This document shows, in pieces, positions 5,884 to 13,469 of a stretch of 22,032 nucleotides of DNA; position 1 is the first letter of the stretch; every line of letters begins with the position of its first letter. The stretch is from the IMG/VR virus record IMGVR_UViG_3300010885_008642, positions 1 to 22,032 of that record. One strand, written 5' to 3'. Origin of the DNA: a virus. The notes below the pieces were generated by a model that did no database searches, was not told where the DNA came from, and saw only the letters and a program-made list of their open reading frames with translations. The position numbers and the translations under genes were made by a program.

Positions 5884-6200
5884 CGTCGGCGGGAAAAACT
5901 CTTCCCAAAGAAGTCATTGATTGCTGGCCTGAAGTGTTTGCGGAAATACAACTAAATGTATTACCGATAAAATATTTAAGTACAGTCTTGATTAATTTTA
6001 AAGACGGCAAAACATGGGAAGTTAAAATTTCTGCCGAAGCTAGAAAAGACGGCTGGGCCATCTTTGAAAAGCAGTTAAGCGAGCTTGTAAAAAACTATGA
6101 CGATGCCATTGATAATGTAGATTTTAAGCTAGACTCAGCCCGTGTTCGCAAGGATATTGAAAAAGCTAGCAGTCAATTTTTAAAAAAAAAGAAGCTATAA
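5880..6200 (+). CDS. conserved hypothetical protein, 106 aa, GTG start
   Basis: The start is GTG 5880, overlapping the preceding stop as GTGA, so translation is probably coupled. The protein (MTSAGKTLPKEVIDCWPEVF onward) is mixed alpha/beta with a highly basic end, FLKKKKL. The middle segment (NFKDGKTWEVKISAEARKDG, about residues 40-59) and the DFKLDSARVRKDIEKA stretch resemble small proteins I recall from T4-like marine phages. The function is not known. The final codons include a nine-adenine run (about 6182-6190). Three bases after the stop, thyX begins. Confidence 0.75.
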   Translation: MTSAGKTLPKEVIDCWPEVFAEIQLNVLPIKYLSTVLINFKDGKTWEVKISAEARKDGWAIFEKQLSELVKNYDDAIDNVDFKLDSARVRKDIEKASSQFLKKKKL

Positions 6201-6203
6201 ATA

Positions 6204-6887
6204 ATGAATGTTCGATTACTTAGTTACAGTCAGCCCACCGAAGAATTTGCAAACATGGGTATTGCAGATGCGCAAGAACTCATTGCGTATTGCGCCCGTG
6301 TTAGCAATCCCTCCAATCAGCTCAATACAGAAACATCCGAAAAACTCATCAGATACTTGGTCAAACACAAACACTGGAGCCCACTCGAAATGGTCTCCGC
6401 CTGTATCGAAATTACCACAACCAGAGACATTGCCCGACAAATCTTGCGACACAGAAGTTTTAGCTTCCAAGAGTTCAGTCAGCGATATGCTGACCCTACT
6501 AAAGACTTGTCGTTTGTATTGCGAGAAGCACGACTCCAAGATCCAAAAAATAGACAAAACAGTGTAGAAGTTGTATTAGATAATCCCGAGTCTCGATTAC
6601 TAGCAATGGGTTGGGAAAATGCACAAAAGCGTGTTAAGTTAGCCGCTATAGAAGCATATCAGTGGGCTATTGACAATGGTATTGCTAAAGAGCAAGCTCG
6701 TGCAGTATTACCAGAAGGCATGATAGAAAGTCGTTTATATATGAACGGGACATTACGTAGTTGGATTCATTTTATTGAATTACGTAGTGCTAATGGTACA
6801 CAGAAAGAGCATCAGGAAGTTGCTGTTGCTTGTGCAAAAGTTATTGCTAAGATTTTCCCGCTTGCTGATCAACTTGTTGCAGAGTAA
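6204..6887 (+). CDS. thyX: flavin-dependent thymidylate synthase ThyX
   Basis: This 227-aa protein makes dTMP from dUMP using FAD, NADPH and methylenetetrahydrofolate, supplying nucleotides for phage replication. The family signature is clear: RHRSFSFQEFSQRY at residues 82-95 matches the ThyX motif RHRxxSxxxxSxR. Upstream is HWSPLEM (57-63). The C-terminal segment PEGMIESRLYMNGTLRSWIH (170-189), followed by FIELR, contains the conserved basic residues of the substrate site. Length is normal for phage ThyX. The start ATG 6204 lies three bases after the previous stop. It is the last rightward gene; its final 41 bp overlap the convergent glycosyltransferase-like gene, and the nearest terminator lies 41 bp beyond its stop. 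Confidence 0.97.
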   Translation: MNVRLLSYSQPTEEFANMGIADAQELIAYCARVSNPSNQLNTETSEKLIRYLVKHKHWSPLEMVSACIEITTTRDIARQILRHRSFSFQEFSQRYADPTKDLSFVLREARLQDPKNRQNSVEVVLDNPESRLLAMGWENAQKRVKLAAIEAYQWAIDNGIAKEQARAVLPEGMIESRLYMNGTLRSWIHFIELRSANGTQKEHQEVAVACAKVIAKIFPLADQLVAE

Positions 6888-7557
6888 ATTGTTTTAACAA
6901 CCAATCAAAGTCATTGATTTTCTCAAGTGCCTCTAAATTAGAGGCATTTTTTTGGCCATAGGATTTGCCGGCGAGTGCGCCTGCAATAGCAAAAATACCA
7001 TATTCTCTATCGTCGCCAAAGCTACACCATGTAGCTAATCTTTGCAATGTTTCTACATCATCTTGTCTTTCGATAATATTACTAGCAAGTTTAACACATT
7101 CTCTAAAAGCACTACGCCATGTAGTAAAAGGATCAGTGTTAAATCGTGTAGTATTACTGATTTCAGGCATAGCTTTAAACAAATTACTAATGCTAGTTGT
7201 CATATCAACATTGGCAGTTAACATATTCATTGTTAATTTTTTTGGTAATAATTTGACACCACCGTATCCATACTCTAGATCATTTATTGGATTTATACTG
7301 CGCCAGACATGCACATGCTCTAACTCATTGTTAGGCACTTGGTAACTAAAATCAAATGTATCTAACACTTCAGCGTCACCGTCGACTACCCAAAACATTT
7401 TAGTCATTGCTTTTTTGGCGGCTGCTATATGTGCGTTGTGTATGCCGTCAACACCATGTACACGCTTTAGTGTTGGTGCACTGAATCTAGTTTGTAATCG
7501 AGCAAAATTTGCATCTGCATTTGGTTCATTATAACTGATAAAAATTATATCGTACAT
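6847..7557 (-). CDS. glycosyltransferase-like protein, 236 aa
   Basis: The protein starts MYDIIFISYNEPNADANFAR and shows a GT-A-like beginning: a beta strand, SYNEPN, RVHGVDGIHNAH (32-43), then FWVVDGDAEV with a DGD (59-61) in the position of the metal-binding DxD. The length is short for a complete glycosyltransferase but similar to other phage members. It is clearly related to the neighbouring gene at 7557-8453, sharing DIIFxSYxEPNA, RVHGVxG, AH and the DxD segment. The start overlaps the upstream stop by one base (TAATG). The 3' end overlaps thyX by 41 bp on the other strand, and codons around 6928-6953 double as a terminator for thyX. Sugar donor and acceptor are unknown. Confidence 0.75.
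   Translation of the reverse strand: MYDIIFISYNEPNADANFARLQTRFSAPTLKRVHGVDGIHNAHIAAAKKAMTKMFWVVDGDAEVLDTFDFSYQVPNNELEHVHVWRSINPINDLEYGYGGVKLLPKKLTMNMLTANVDMTTSISNLFKAMPEISNTTRFNTDPFTTWRSAFRECVKLASNIIERQDDVETLQRLATWCSFGDDREYGIFAIAGALAGKSYGQKNASNLEALEKINDFDWLLKQFTLQQVDQQAGKS
6928..6953 (+). terminator. intrinsic terminator of the rightward operon, inside an opposing gene
   Basis: TGCCTCT (6928-6934) pairs perfectly with AGAGGCA (6940-6946) around a five-base AAATT loop, followed by seven T residues (6947-6953). It is 41 bp past the thyX stop, in the right orientation to end that transcript. On the opposite strand the same bases are codons for KNASNLEALE. Confidence 0.85.
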
Positions 7558-8453
7558 TATCGTTTCCTAATAATACGTGGAGTATTTGTCCAAACAGTTT
7601 TAAAGAATTGACTACCGGCAGGATCTAAATTTGCTATTTCTAATTTACATTTTTCTTTAAGCTCCCGGGCTAGAAAATTTATGTAGTTTGTTATTTCATC
7701 AGGTTCAGCTAATTCGTGAGTAGTTTCCCATAATTCTGTCAAGTATTCAAAATCACGCACATTAGCATAATCCCAATCGGTGCAATTGGTTTTCCAGCAT
7801 CCTTCTCTTGCGCCTAATATGCTCCAGATACCATTCTTAACATCTGCGCCCACGCTTGCCCATATAAGTAGTCTGTGATAATTTTGCCACCATATAGTGC
7901 GAAGATTTTCAACCTTCGCTCCTTGGTCTAACGACATTTTTACACCTTCACGAAATCCTGCTCTCCATGCTTGAAAAGGAGTTTCGTTAGTAAAACTCTC
8001 ACTATAGTTTTCATTAAATTGATAATACTTATTATCAAAACAAAATTCAACTAGTCCTTTTTTATCTTCCGGATCGCTGTTTTCGTGTGTACGCATTTCA
8101 TTAACAAATTTGCGAGTCCACATTTTTAAACCGCCATTGCCATATTCTAAATTATTAACATGCACTTTTCCGCACCAGCTAAACACATGCTCGGGTGTTA
8201 ATCCTAATGCATCTATGTCCACTTCAACTTCGAGGAATTTAGGATCAACAATATTATCAGCATCTACAGTAACAAAATATTCTGTTTCGCTTAATTTAGC
8301 GCAGGCTTTATGTGCGGCATCACTACCTTTAACTCCGTGTACACGTTTAGCCCATGGTGCTTTTGATAACAAATCTGCATAATTTTTTTCAGCATTTGGT
8401 TCGTCATAACTGAGAAAAATAATGTCTTGTTCTATAATTTTAATCTTTTCCAT
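7557..8453 (-). CDS. glycosyltransferase-like protein, 298 aa
   Basis: The protein has an N-terminal GT-A-like half: DIIFLSYDEPNAEKN (10-24), RVHGVKGSDAAH (37-48) and FVTVDADNIVD with DAD at 64-66 as the likely metal and nucleotide-sugar site. The second half is longer than in its paralogue at 6847-7557 and carries many tryptophans and a conserved FQAWRAGFREGVKM segment that corresponds to FTTWRSAFRECVKL in the paralogue. The ATG 8453 start overlaps the previous gene by 14 bp and has a weak ribosome site, suggesting coupling. The extra eight residues before the conserved strand are unusual compared with the paralogue. No signal peptide is present, so it is cytoplasmic. Substrates are unknown. 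Confidence 0.75.
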   Translation of the reverse strand: MEKIKIIEQDIIFLSYDEPNAEKNYADLLSKAPWAKRVHGVKGSDAAHKACAKLSETEYFVTVDADNIVDPKFLEVEVDIDALGLTPEHVFSWCGKVHVNNLEYGNGGLKMWTRKFVNEMRTHENSDPEDKKGLVEFCFDNKYYQFNENYSESFTNETPFQAWRAGFREGVKMSLDQGAKVENLRTIWWQNYHRLLIWASVGADVKNGIWSILGAREGCWKTNCTDWDYANVRDFEYLTELWETTHELAEPDEITNYINFLARELKEKCKLEIANLDPAGSQFFKTVWTNTPRIIRKR

Positions 8454-9057
8454 AATTTATTGTCATTCCGTATGATTCAAAAAATGGCAATGTAAACATT
8501 GCAATTTCATCTATAGTACTTTCTTCCGGTTTAATAAATTCTATATCAATACCATCGGAAGTTGTTAGATCTTTGATTTTTATTTCAATACTGCGAATTA
8601 AAAAATTAATGTTATTTTCCTTAGTTATAAAGAAATTTATCTTACTGTTTACACTCTTACTACGAGGATTTTTTAAAGAATCTTTATTAATTTTAAAATT
8701 CCACTTTGTCGAATTCCATGTAACTTGTAACATAGCATTATTATCTTCAACTAACCGTACATATTCCACAATATTACTTTTGAAAGCAAGAGGACTTTCT
8801 TTCTTGTTTACAAATTTTATAGCATCTTCTTCGTCAAACTCTACCCGATAAAAAATAAAATTATCCTTACCCGAAAGAAAACGTTCAATTTTTTCAAATT
8901 CTATTTCAACACTTGGATATCCATTGTCTGCTATTTCATTAGTAATTGAAATAATATTACCAGTTTCTTTATCAAAGTAGATTCGATAGGGGTCAATAAA
9001 TCTATGATTATAAAACTTTAAAAACTCCTCGTCTAACATATAGTCATCATCTTCCAT
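8440..9057 (-). CDS. hypothetical protein, 205 aa, inside the glycosyltransferase cassette
   Basis: ATG 9057 (MEDDDYMLDEEFLKFYNHRF) has AAGGA close upstream and overlaps the previous gene by 11 bp. The product is highly charged, with many acidic, lysine, phenylalanine and isoleucine residues. It reads as alternating beta strands (for example IYFDKETGNIISITNE near residues 27-42). It has no DxD, transmembrane segment or signal peptide, and is not visibly related to the glycosyltransferases on either side. The DNA appears even more AT-rich than its neighbours. Co-expression makes a role in the same pathway likely, for example as a partner or acceptor protein, but nothing in the sequence defines it. 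Confidence 0.7.
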   Translation of the reverse strand: MEDDDYMLDEEFLKFYNHRFIDPYRIYFDKETGNIISITNEIADNGYPSVEIEFEKIERFLSGKDNFIFYRVEFDEEDAIKFVNKKESPLAFKSNIVEYVRLVEDNNAMLQVTWNSTKWNFKINKDSLKNPRSKSVNSKINFFITKENNINFLIRSIEIKIKDLTTSDGIDIEFIKPEESTIDEIAMFTLPFFESYGMTINYGKD

Positions 9058-9886
9058 CTATCATCCTTTTTAATTTAGATATGATATTACCATCGGCAAC
9101 AAAGTCTTTTTCAACATAATGGAATAAATGATACTGTTTAATATTACCAACTATTAATTCACCGTGACGTGTATAAATGTGCGGTATAGTTTCAGTCCAT
9201 CTTTCAGGCACCGGGTTCCAATCTTGTACACCCGGTTTCATATGTATAAATCTAAAAGGACTACACAAATCAGCAGACGAATTATACCCTGTCATTTCTA
9301 ATGCTATTGCACTGGCTAGATCCATACTAAGCCAATCTTGGTAGTGTTCAGGAGCAAATTTACCATAACACCACGCCCAGTTGTTAACTACAAATTCTAA
9401 TGTTTTATAAAAATATTCTGCGGTTTCACTTTTTCTAAAATAATGTAATGCGTGATGTGTGTTAGGTAATTGATTAACTGTAAATGTTTTTCGATAAACA
9501 CTATCGTTAATAATCTCGCCTTTGTAATTTAATGTTTTTTCGCAAAATAATAAATCGTGATCTTGAGCGTACCACCACCAGTCGTTAATGTCTTTTAACA
9601 TTAACATGTCTGCATCTAACACAATAGTTTCATCATAAGGAGTAACGTGGTACAGTTTCCAACGATGCTCAGCAGATAAATCACCACCGGCTTTGTCGTA
9701 CCACGGAATTGGAATAATTTGATCAAATGCTTGTTTATACGTATCGTCTAGTATGTCATTGGTAACTATAGATACTGAGGTTACATCGGTTTGAGTAGCC
9801 TTAATACTTAATGCGAGGGCGTATGCTTGCATTACATAGTCTACGTTGCCTTTGTTTTCTGCAAATATTAAAAATCCTTTAGACAC
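9047..9886 (-). CDS. GT8-like glycosyltransferase, 279 aa, probable GTG start
   Basis: The frame also has ATGs at 9898 and 9889, but GTG 9886 has GGAGG (9892-9896) at ideal five-base spacing. Starting there also aligns VSKGFLIFAENKGNVDYV residue for residue with MTTGCIIFAQNTVGVDYV, the start of its paralogue upstream. The protein shows a family-8-like pattern: an N-terminal strand, FDQIIPIPWYDK (54-65), YHVTPYDETIVLDADMLMLK (79-98) with DAD at 91-93 as the metal site, and a later LSMDLASAIALEM region. Such enzymes transfer sugars from nucleotide donors with retention. The stop overlaps the next gene. The acceptor could be host surface sugar, phage protein or DNA; it cannot be told from the sequence. 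Confidence 0.8.
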   Translation of the reverse strand: MSKGFLIFAENKGNVDYVMQAYALALSIKATQTDVTSVSIVTNDILDDTYKQAFDQIIPIPWYDKAGGDLSAEHRWKLYHVTPYDETIVLDADMLMLKDINDWWWYAQDHDLLFCEKTLNYKGEIINDSVYRKTFTVNQLPNTHHALHYFRKSETAEYFYKTLEFVVNNWAWCYGKFAPEHYQDWLSMDLASAIALEMTGYNSSADLCSPFRFIHMKPGVQDWNPVPERWTETIPHIYTRHGELIVGNIKQYHLFHYVEKDFVADGNIISKLKRMIDGR

Positions 9887-10724
9887 CATATCCTCCATCT
9901 ATGAAACGGGTAAGACTTTGTTTATTCATAACGTGAACGTCTAAATCGTTTGTAGATACAAGAGTATACTCACCGGGATAATATTGTTTTTCTACTAGGA
10001 ATTTCATACAGCTATCTTCCATACTGACAAATATATCACGATCTGAAATAAAATTCATTTTGCCCGGAAGTTCCCAACCAAAATCTCCTTCCGTTGAACC
10101 ATTCATAATATGTATTGCAATACTAAATGCAAAATCATTTCTAAATAACGGGCTGTCTATTTTGTAAACGACTCTGAAATATTCCCAGTTTGTTTTAATA
10201 TATTCTATTAAATTAAAGAAAGATTCTGTGCTTACAGTTTTTTCAAATATAAAAACTGTGCCCCAATAAAATGGAATACTATGCTGATTTATGCGTGAAT
10301 AAGCATCAGGGCGCCAACCTGATAGATCAAAGTTTTTACGATAAATTTGAAACTCGTAATTATTTTCAAGGGCTTTTACTAACGTGTCGGAATTAACAAT
10401 AAAATCACTATCGATTACTAACGTACGATCGTACGGGGTAATAGCATATACATGATTGCGGGTTAAGTTTTTCCACTCGGCTGTTTTAAATGCAAGTGTG
10501 CCGTCGTAAAATTTTTTCTGTTGATTAGTATTACCAGAGATTGGAATTATCTGGTCAAATATTTCAGTATGCTCGGGATAAAATTTCAAGTAATCTATAC
10601 TGTCTGTAGCAAGACTAACGGGAATATTTAAAAACTGTTTAACACGCCTAGCGGCAAATACCGCAAGTTTAACATAATCGACACCGACAGTATTTTGAGC
10701 AAAAATTATGCAACCTGTTGTCAT
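9879..10724 (-). CDS. GT8-like glycosyltransferase, 281 aa
   Basis: ATG 10724 overlaps the stop of the preceding gene (ATGA). The protein has MTTGCIIFAQNTVGVDYVKL at its start, FDQIIPISGN (56-65) and YAITPYDRTLVIDSDFIV (93-110), with DSD at 105-107 as the likely metal-binding motif. It is a clear paralogue of the next gene: same length, same FDQIIPI and TPYDxTxVxDxD signatures, and a corresponding RNDFAFSIAIHIMNG segment. It has no membrane segment. The tandem arrangement suggests duplication followed by divergence, probably giving different substrates. Donor and acceptor are unknown. Its last codons overlap the following gene by eight bases. Confidence 0.8.
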   Translation of the reverse strand: MTTGCIIFAQNTVGVDYVKLAVFAARRVKQFLNIPVSLATDSIDYLKFYPEHTEIFDQIIPISGNTNQQKKFYDGTLAFKTAEWKNLTRNHVYAITPYDRTLVIDSDFIVNSDTLVKALENNYEFQIYRKNFDLSGWRPDAYSRINQHSIPFYWGTVFIFEKTVSTESFFNLIEYIKTNWEYFRVVYKIDSPLFRNDFAFSIAIHIMNGSTEGDFGWELPGKMNFISDRDIFVSMEDSCMKFLVEKQYYPGEYTLVSTNDLDVHVMNKQSLTRFIDGGYGV

Positions 10725-11071
10725 AGATCTACTAGGTCTTTTACATTACGTTTACGTTTAATTTCTGAAAATTTAGTATGATATTCATTTACTGCTTCAA
10801 AATAAACTGAAACAATATTATCTAAAAAATCCTGGACATTAGTAATAATTACAGGTTGATTATTTGCATCAACAAATGCAATATCTTCTGTATGTCCTAA
10901 ATCTACTAAATTTTTGGCAAAATTAATTAGGTTATAATCAACATTAAATGTTGCGCCGTTGATATAGTATACTAATTTTTGAGTATACTCTTCTAAAATA
11001 ATTCTACGTTGATTTGATAGGGTAGCCATATAATTGGCTACTGCAAATGCTTTTTCGATTTTCTCGTCCAT
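10721..11071 (-). CDS. small hypothetical protein, 116 aa, first gene of the leftward cassette
   Basis: ATG 11071 (MDEKIEKAFAVANYMATLSN) was chosen because GAGG lies just upstream. A farther GTG at 11101 falls upstream of the promoter -10 element and would not be transcribed from it. The product is largely helical, with an acidic end and a basic C-terminal RKRNVKDLVDL. It contains a segment DANNQPVIITNVQDFLDN (about 68-85). No known motif was recognised. As the first gene after a strong sigma70-type promoter and coupled (ATGA) to two glycosyltransferases, it could regulate or assist them, but this is inference. Confidence 0.75.
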   Translation of the reverse strand: MDEKIEKAFAVANYMATLSNQRRIILEEYTQKLVYYINGATFNVDYNLINFAKNLVDLGHTEDIAFVDANNQPVIITNVQDFLDNIVSVYFEAVNEYHTKFSEIKRKRNVKDLVDL

Positions 11072-11084
11072 GATAACCTCAGCT

Positions 11085-11103
11085 GAGTGTTTATAATACA
11101 CTC
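11085..11103. repeat. inverted repeat spanning the -10 element
   Basis: GAGTGT (11085-11090) and ACACTC (11098-11103) are perfect six-base arms seven bases apart, centred on the -10 of the leftward promoter. In this place it could be an operator for a repressor. In RNA it would lie at or just before the transcript start, so a DNA-level role is more likely. Confidence 0.45.
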
Positions 11104-11121
11104 ATATAGTTATCATGTCAA
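11093..11121 (-). promoter_or_regulatory. strong sigma70-type promoter for the glycosyltransferase cassette
   Basis: Reading leftward, -35 TTGACA (11121-11116) is separated by 17 bases from -10 TATTAT (11098-11093). Start would be near 11086, giving a leader of about 15 bases with GAGG before ATG 11071. Spacing is the same as in the two rightward promoters. Confidence 0.8.
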
Positions 11122-11135
11122 GAGATTAGAAAAAC

Positions 11136-11143
11136 TATTTATG
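11136..11143 (-). promoter_or_regulatory. possible late promoter box CATAAATA
   Basis: Reading leftward, CATAAATA overlaps the TAA stop of the fibre gene that ends at 11139 and lies just upstream of the sigma70-type promoter. If used, it would start RNA near 11130 and give late expression of the cassette. The first base departs from the GATAAATA seen elsewhere, and overlap with a stop codon makes chance occurrence plausible. Confidence 0.3.
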
Positions 11144-13448
11144 GACCCCAGGTAATAACAACCATACCTGATCCGCCGGCCGCGCCAGAATAACCAGTAA
11201 TAGCCGCGTCGGTAATAGTAGTTCCATGAGGAGTAGCTACTCCGGCATCGCCACCACCACCGCCACCGCCGGTATTTGGTGAACCTGCTTGGCCGTTTGC
11301 TGGATAAGAAGAACCGCCACCTTGTCCGCCGCCTGTGCCTGCACTGCCTCCAGTGTCATTGGTTGCAGATCCTGGTTCGCCGCCGCCGCCCCATGCTACA
11401 TACCAGTTATCGTTTCGGCCAGAAAATGTGTAGGTTACTCCAGCACCGCCGTTGTTTGCAGACCCAGCTCCGTTAGAGCCACCACCGCCACCACCGTAAA
11501 AACTAAAAACTGCGCCAGCGGCACTTGAAGTTCCGGTTGCTCCAGCTTGTCCCGATCCACTTTGGCCGCCATTACCACCAGTTCTTGCTGAACCGTTTGT
11601 GCCGGCATTTCCGCCTAATGCTTGGAAAGAACCAACTTGAGTTGTTCCTCCGGACGCGCCTTGATTTCCGCCGTTGGCAACCAAGACTGAAATATTCTGC
11701 CCGGGACTAACTGATTGAACAACCGCTCGGGCTTGTCCGCCACCACCGCCACCACCAGCATAATTGCCGCCGCCTCCGCCACCGCCTACCATATAGATGT
11801 TTATTGAATAGATACCAGCTGGAACTACAAAATTATTATTGGCATAATACGCGGTTCCAGAACCATATTTGGTATTATTTCCAGTAATTAAAACTTCACC
11901 GGCCGGAGTAATTGAAGTTTCATTAACGTTAATACTAACCGATGCTAATCCATTGTTTAATGTAATAGTCATAGTAGTCTGACCATCGGTATATAAATCA
12001 TTAGCTATTGTAAAACTTAAAGAAGATGCGCCGCCGGATATTGTAAAATACGTTGCTGTAGTAGTATATCTAGCTACACCATTAGGCGTGGCAGCAAACC
12101 CTGAAACAGCATAATAGACAGTTGCCCCTTCATTTACGTTTTGTGTTTGTAAAAGTACTGTAAAAGTATCACCTTCATTTACATAATATGCGCTAGAACT
12201 CAGCGCATATAACGCAGGAGCACCTGACATATTTTGTAAATCTCCAGCAAATGTAATACCTGGTGGATTAATACTAACATAGCTACCGCTAGCACGGCGA
12301 CAGCCAATATATTGTGTTAAAATACCATCAACGTATTCATCACCTGCATAAAAAACAGGTTGACCACCGCTAACTCCTGAATCGTCGTTGTATTGGCATA
12401 TTAAATACATGTAACGGCCAGTTCCATCTAAATATGCGCGAACTTTAAAACTGTTTGCCGCATACGCACCTGATGGTGGAGTTTCTGTAAATAACGTTTG
12501 CGCACTAGTTGATAATTGAAAAAATCCAATATTAGTCGGAGTACTTGTATAGCCTGCTGTTCCTAAACCGCCCGAGACATACGTAGAATTTGAACCAATA
12601 TATACAGTTCCCATTGCTCCAAAAATACCACTCCAAGTATTATCTTTACTTGCGCTTTTTGAACCAAACGAACCCGTTAACGTACATGCTACAGTAAGAT
12701 AGCCGCCAGCATTAAAGAATGCACGAGCACCTGCTGTACTACCAAAATCTATTGTTGCCGTACTTTGTATGTTACCATTCCATACCTGGCCACGAGACGC
12801 AATTCCTATGCCGCCGTTTGGAGTTGCTGTTTGATTGGCAGCTACAACGTTGGCATTAGCTAATACCTGTGTGGCAAAATCGTAGTAACTTTGTCTAAAG
12901 GTTTCTGAAACAATGTTTGATGTTGTAGGAATTGGAAGACTATTTCCAATATTAAGGTCACCCGTTTGATGGATACGTGCTTTAATTAAATCTGTAGCTA
13001 AATTAGCCCAATTATTTTGATAAATTCTTGCGTCGCCGCTTCCAGATAAAGGAACTTGTGTACTTAAAACTGTTTGATTATATCCAAAAGTCGGTGTAGC
13101 ATCAGCTGGTGCGCCCATTACTTTTTGTGCAATCGCTTGTATAGTATTAAAATCGCCTGCTGTATTAGCAGTAATTGTATTGCCGGAACCTGGGCCAGAC
13201 TGCCTGTAAGCAGTAATTGTCATTGTTCCAGTACCGCCGACTATATTGATAGCAGTACCGTACAAACTGCCGCTTAGTGTGATAGTTTTACTTGCACTAC
13301 TTATAGCTATGATCCAATATGTAGTACTGAGTTGTAATCCGCCAAATGTTGTACCAGTTAATCTTACCGATTCAGTCACGGCAAAATCAGTAACTGAATC
13401 TACTGTAAGTACTCCATTTGATGTAACTGCACTAATTATTGCTGGCAC
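11139..13448 (-). CDS. tail-fibre or adhesin protein with Calx-beta-like and glycine-rich domains, 769 aa
   Basis: GTG 13448 has AAGGA upstream; the stop is at 11139-11141. Domains in order: an N-terminal beta-rich repeat (about 1-85); a segment shared with the next gene upstream (FGYNQTVLSTQ, NWANLATDLIKARIHQTGD at 147-164, then ARAFFNAGG near 243 and a PPSGAY segment); a Calx-beta-like domain (YYVNEGDTF, about 418-500); and a glycine-rich C-terminal region (about 550-769) with long glycine runs and VVQSVSPGQNISVLVANGG. Glycine-rich tips of this sort occur in phage fibre adhesins and can bind receptors directly. The first part probably anchors the protein in the tail or baseplate. It is the last gene of the structural block and the best candidate here for host recognition. 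Confidence 0.75.
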   Translation of the reverse strand: MPAIISAVTSNGVLTVDSVTDFAVTESVRLTGTTFGGLQLSTTYWIIAISSASKTITLSGSLYGTAINIVGGTGTMTITAYRQSGPGSGNTITANTAGDFNTIQAIAQKVMGAPADATPTFGYNQTVLSTQVPLSGSGDARIYQNNWANLATDLIKARIHQTGDLNIGNSLPIPTTSNIVSETFRQSYYDFATQVLANANVVAANQTATPNGGIGIASRGQVWNGNIQSTATIDFGSTAGARAFFNAGGYLTVACTLTGSFGSKSASKDNTWSGIFGAMGTVYIGSNSTYVSGGLGTAGYTSTPTNIGFFQLSTSAQTLFTETPPSGAYAANSFKVRAYLDGTGRYMYLICQYNDDSGVSGGQPVFYAGDEYVDGILTQYIGCRRASGSYVSINPPGITFAGDLQNMSGAPALYALSSSAYYVNEGDTFTVLLQTQNVNEGATVYYAVSGFAATPNGVARYTTTATYFTISGGASSLSFTIANDLYTDGQTTMTITLNNGLASVSINVNETSITPAGEVLITGNNTKYGSGTAYYANNNFVVPAGIYSINIYMVGGGGGGGNYAGGGGGGGQARAVVQSVSPGQNISVLVANGGNQGASGGTTQVGSFQALGGNAGTNGSARTGGNGGQSGSGQAGATGTSSAAGAVFSFYGGGGGGSNGAGSANNGGAGVTYTFSGRNDNWYVAWGGGGEPGSATNDTGGSAGTGGGQGGGSSYPANGQAGSPNTGGGGGGGDAGVATPHGTTITDAAITGYSGAAGGSGMVVITWGP

Positions 13449-13469
13449 GTTTATTCCTTAACATATAAT

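Noticed and set aside
6182-6190. Nine-adenine run with an A AAA AAG slippery site near the end of the 106-aa gene
   Set aside because: Shifting frame gives only about ten extra residues or an early stop, with no downstream structure or longer frame to reach.
6196-6203. Perfect TATAAATA directly before the thyX ATG
   Set aside because: A late promoter here would start RNA inside the thyX codons. The match consists of the previous gene's last codons and stop plus two bases, so chance is the simpler explanation.
11072-11101. GTG start at 11101 for the 116-aa gene
   Set aside because: It lies upstream of the -10 element of its own promoter and lacks a ribosome site.
11276-11710. Rightward reading frames opposite the glycine-rich coding region
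   Set aside because: They are by-products of GC-rich glycine codons read on the other strand, with implausible composition and no ribosome sites.
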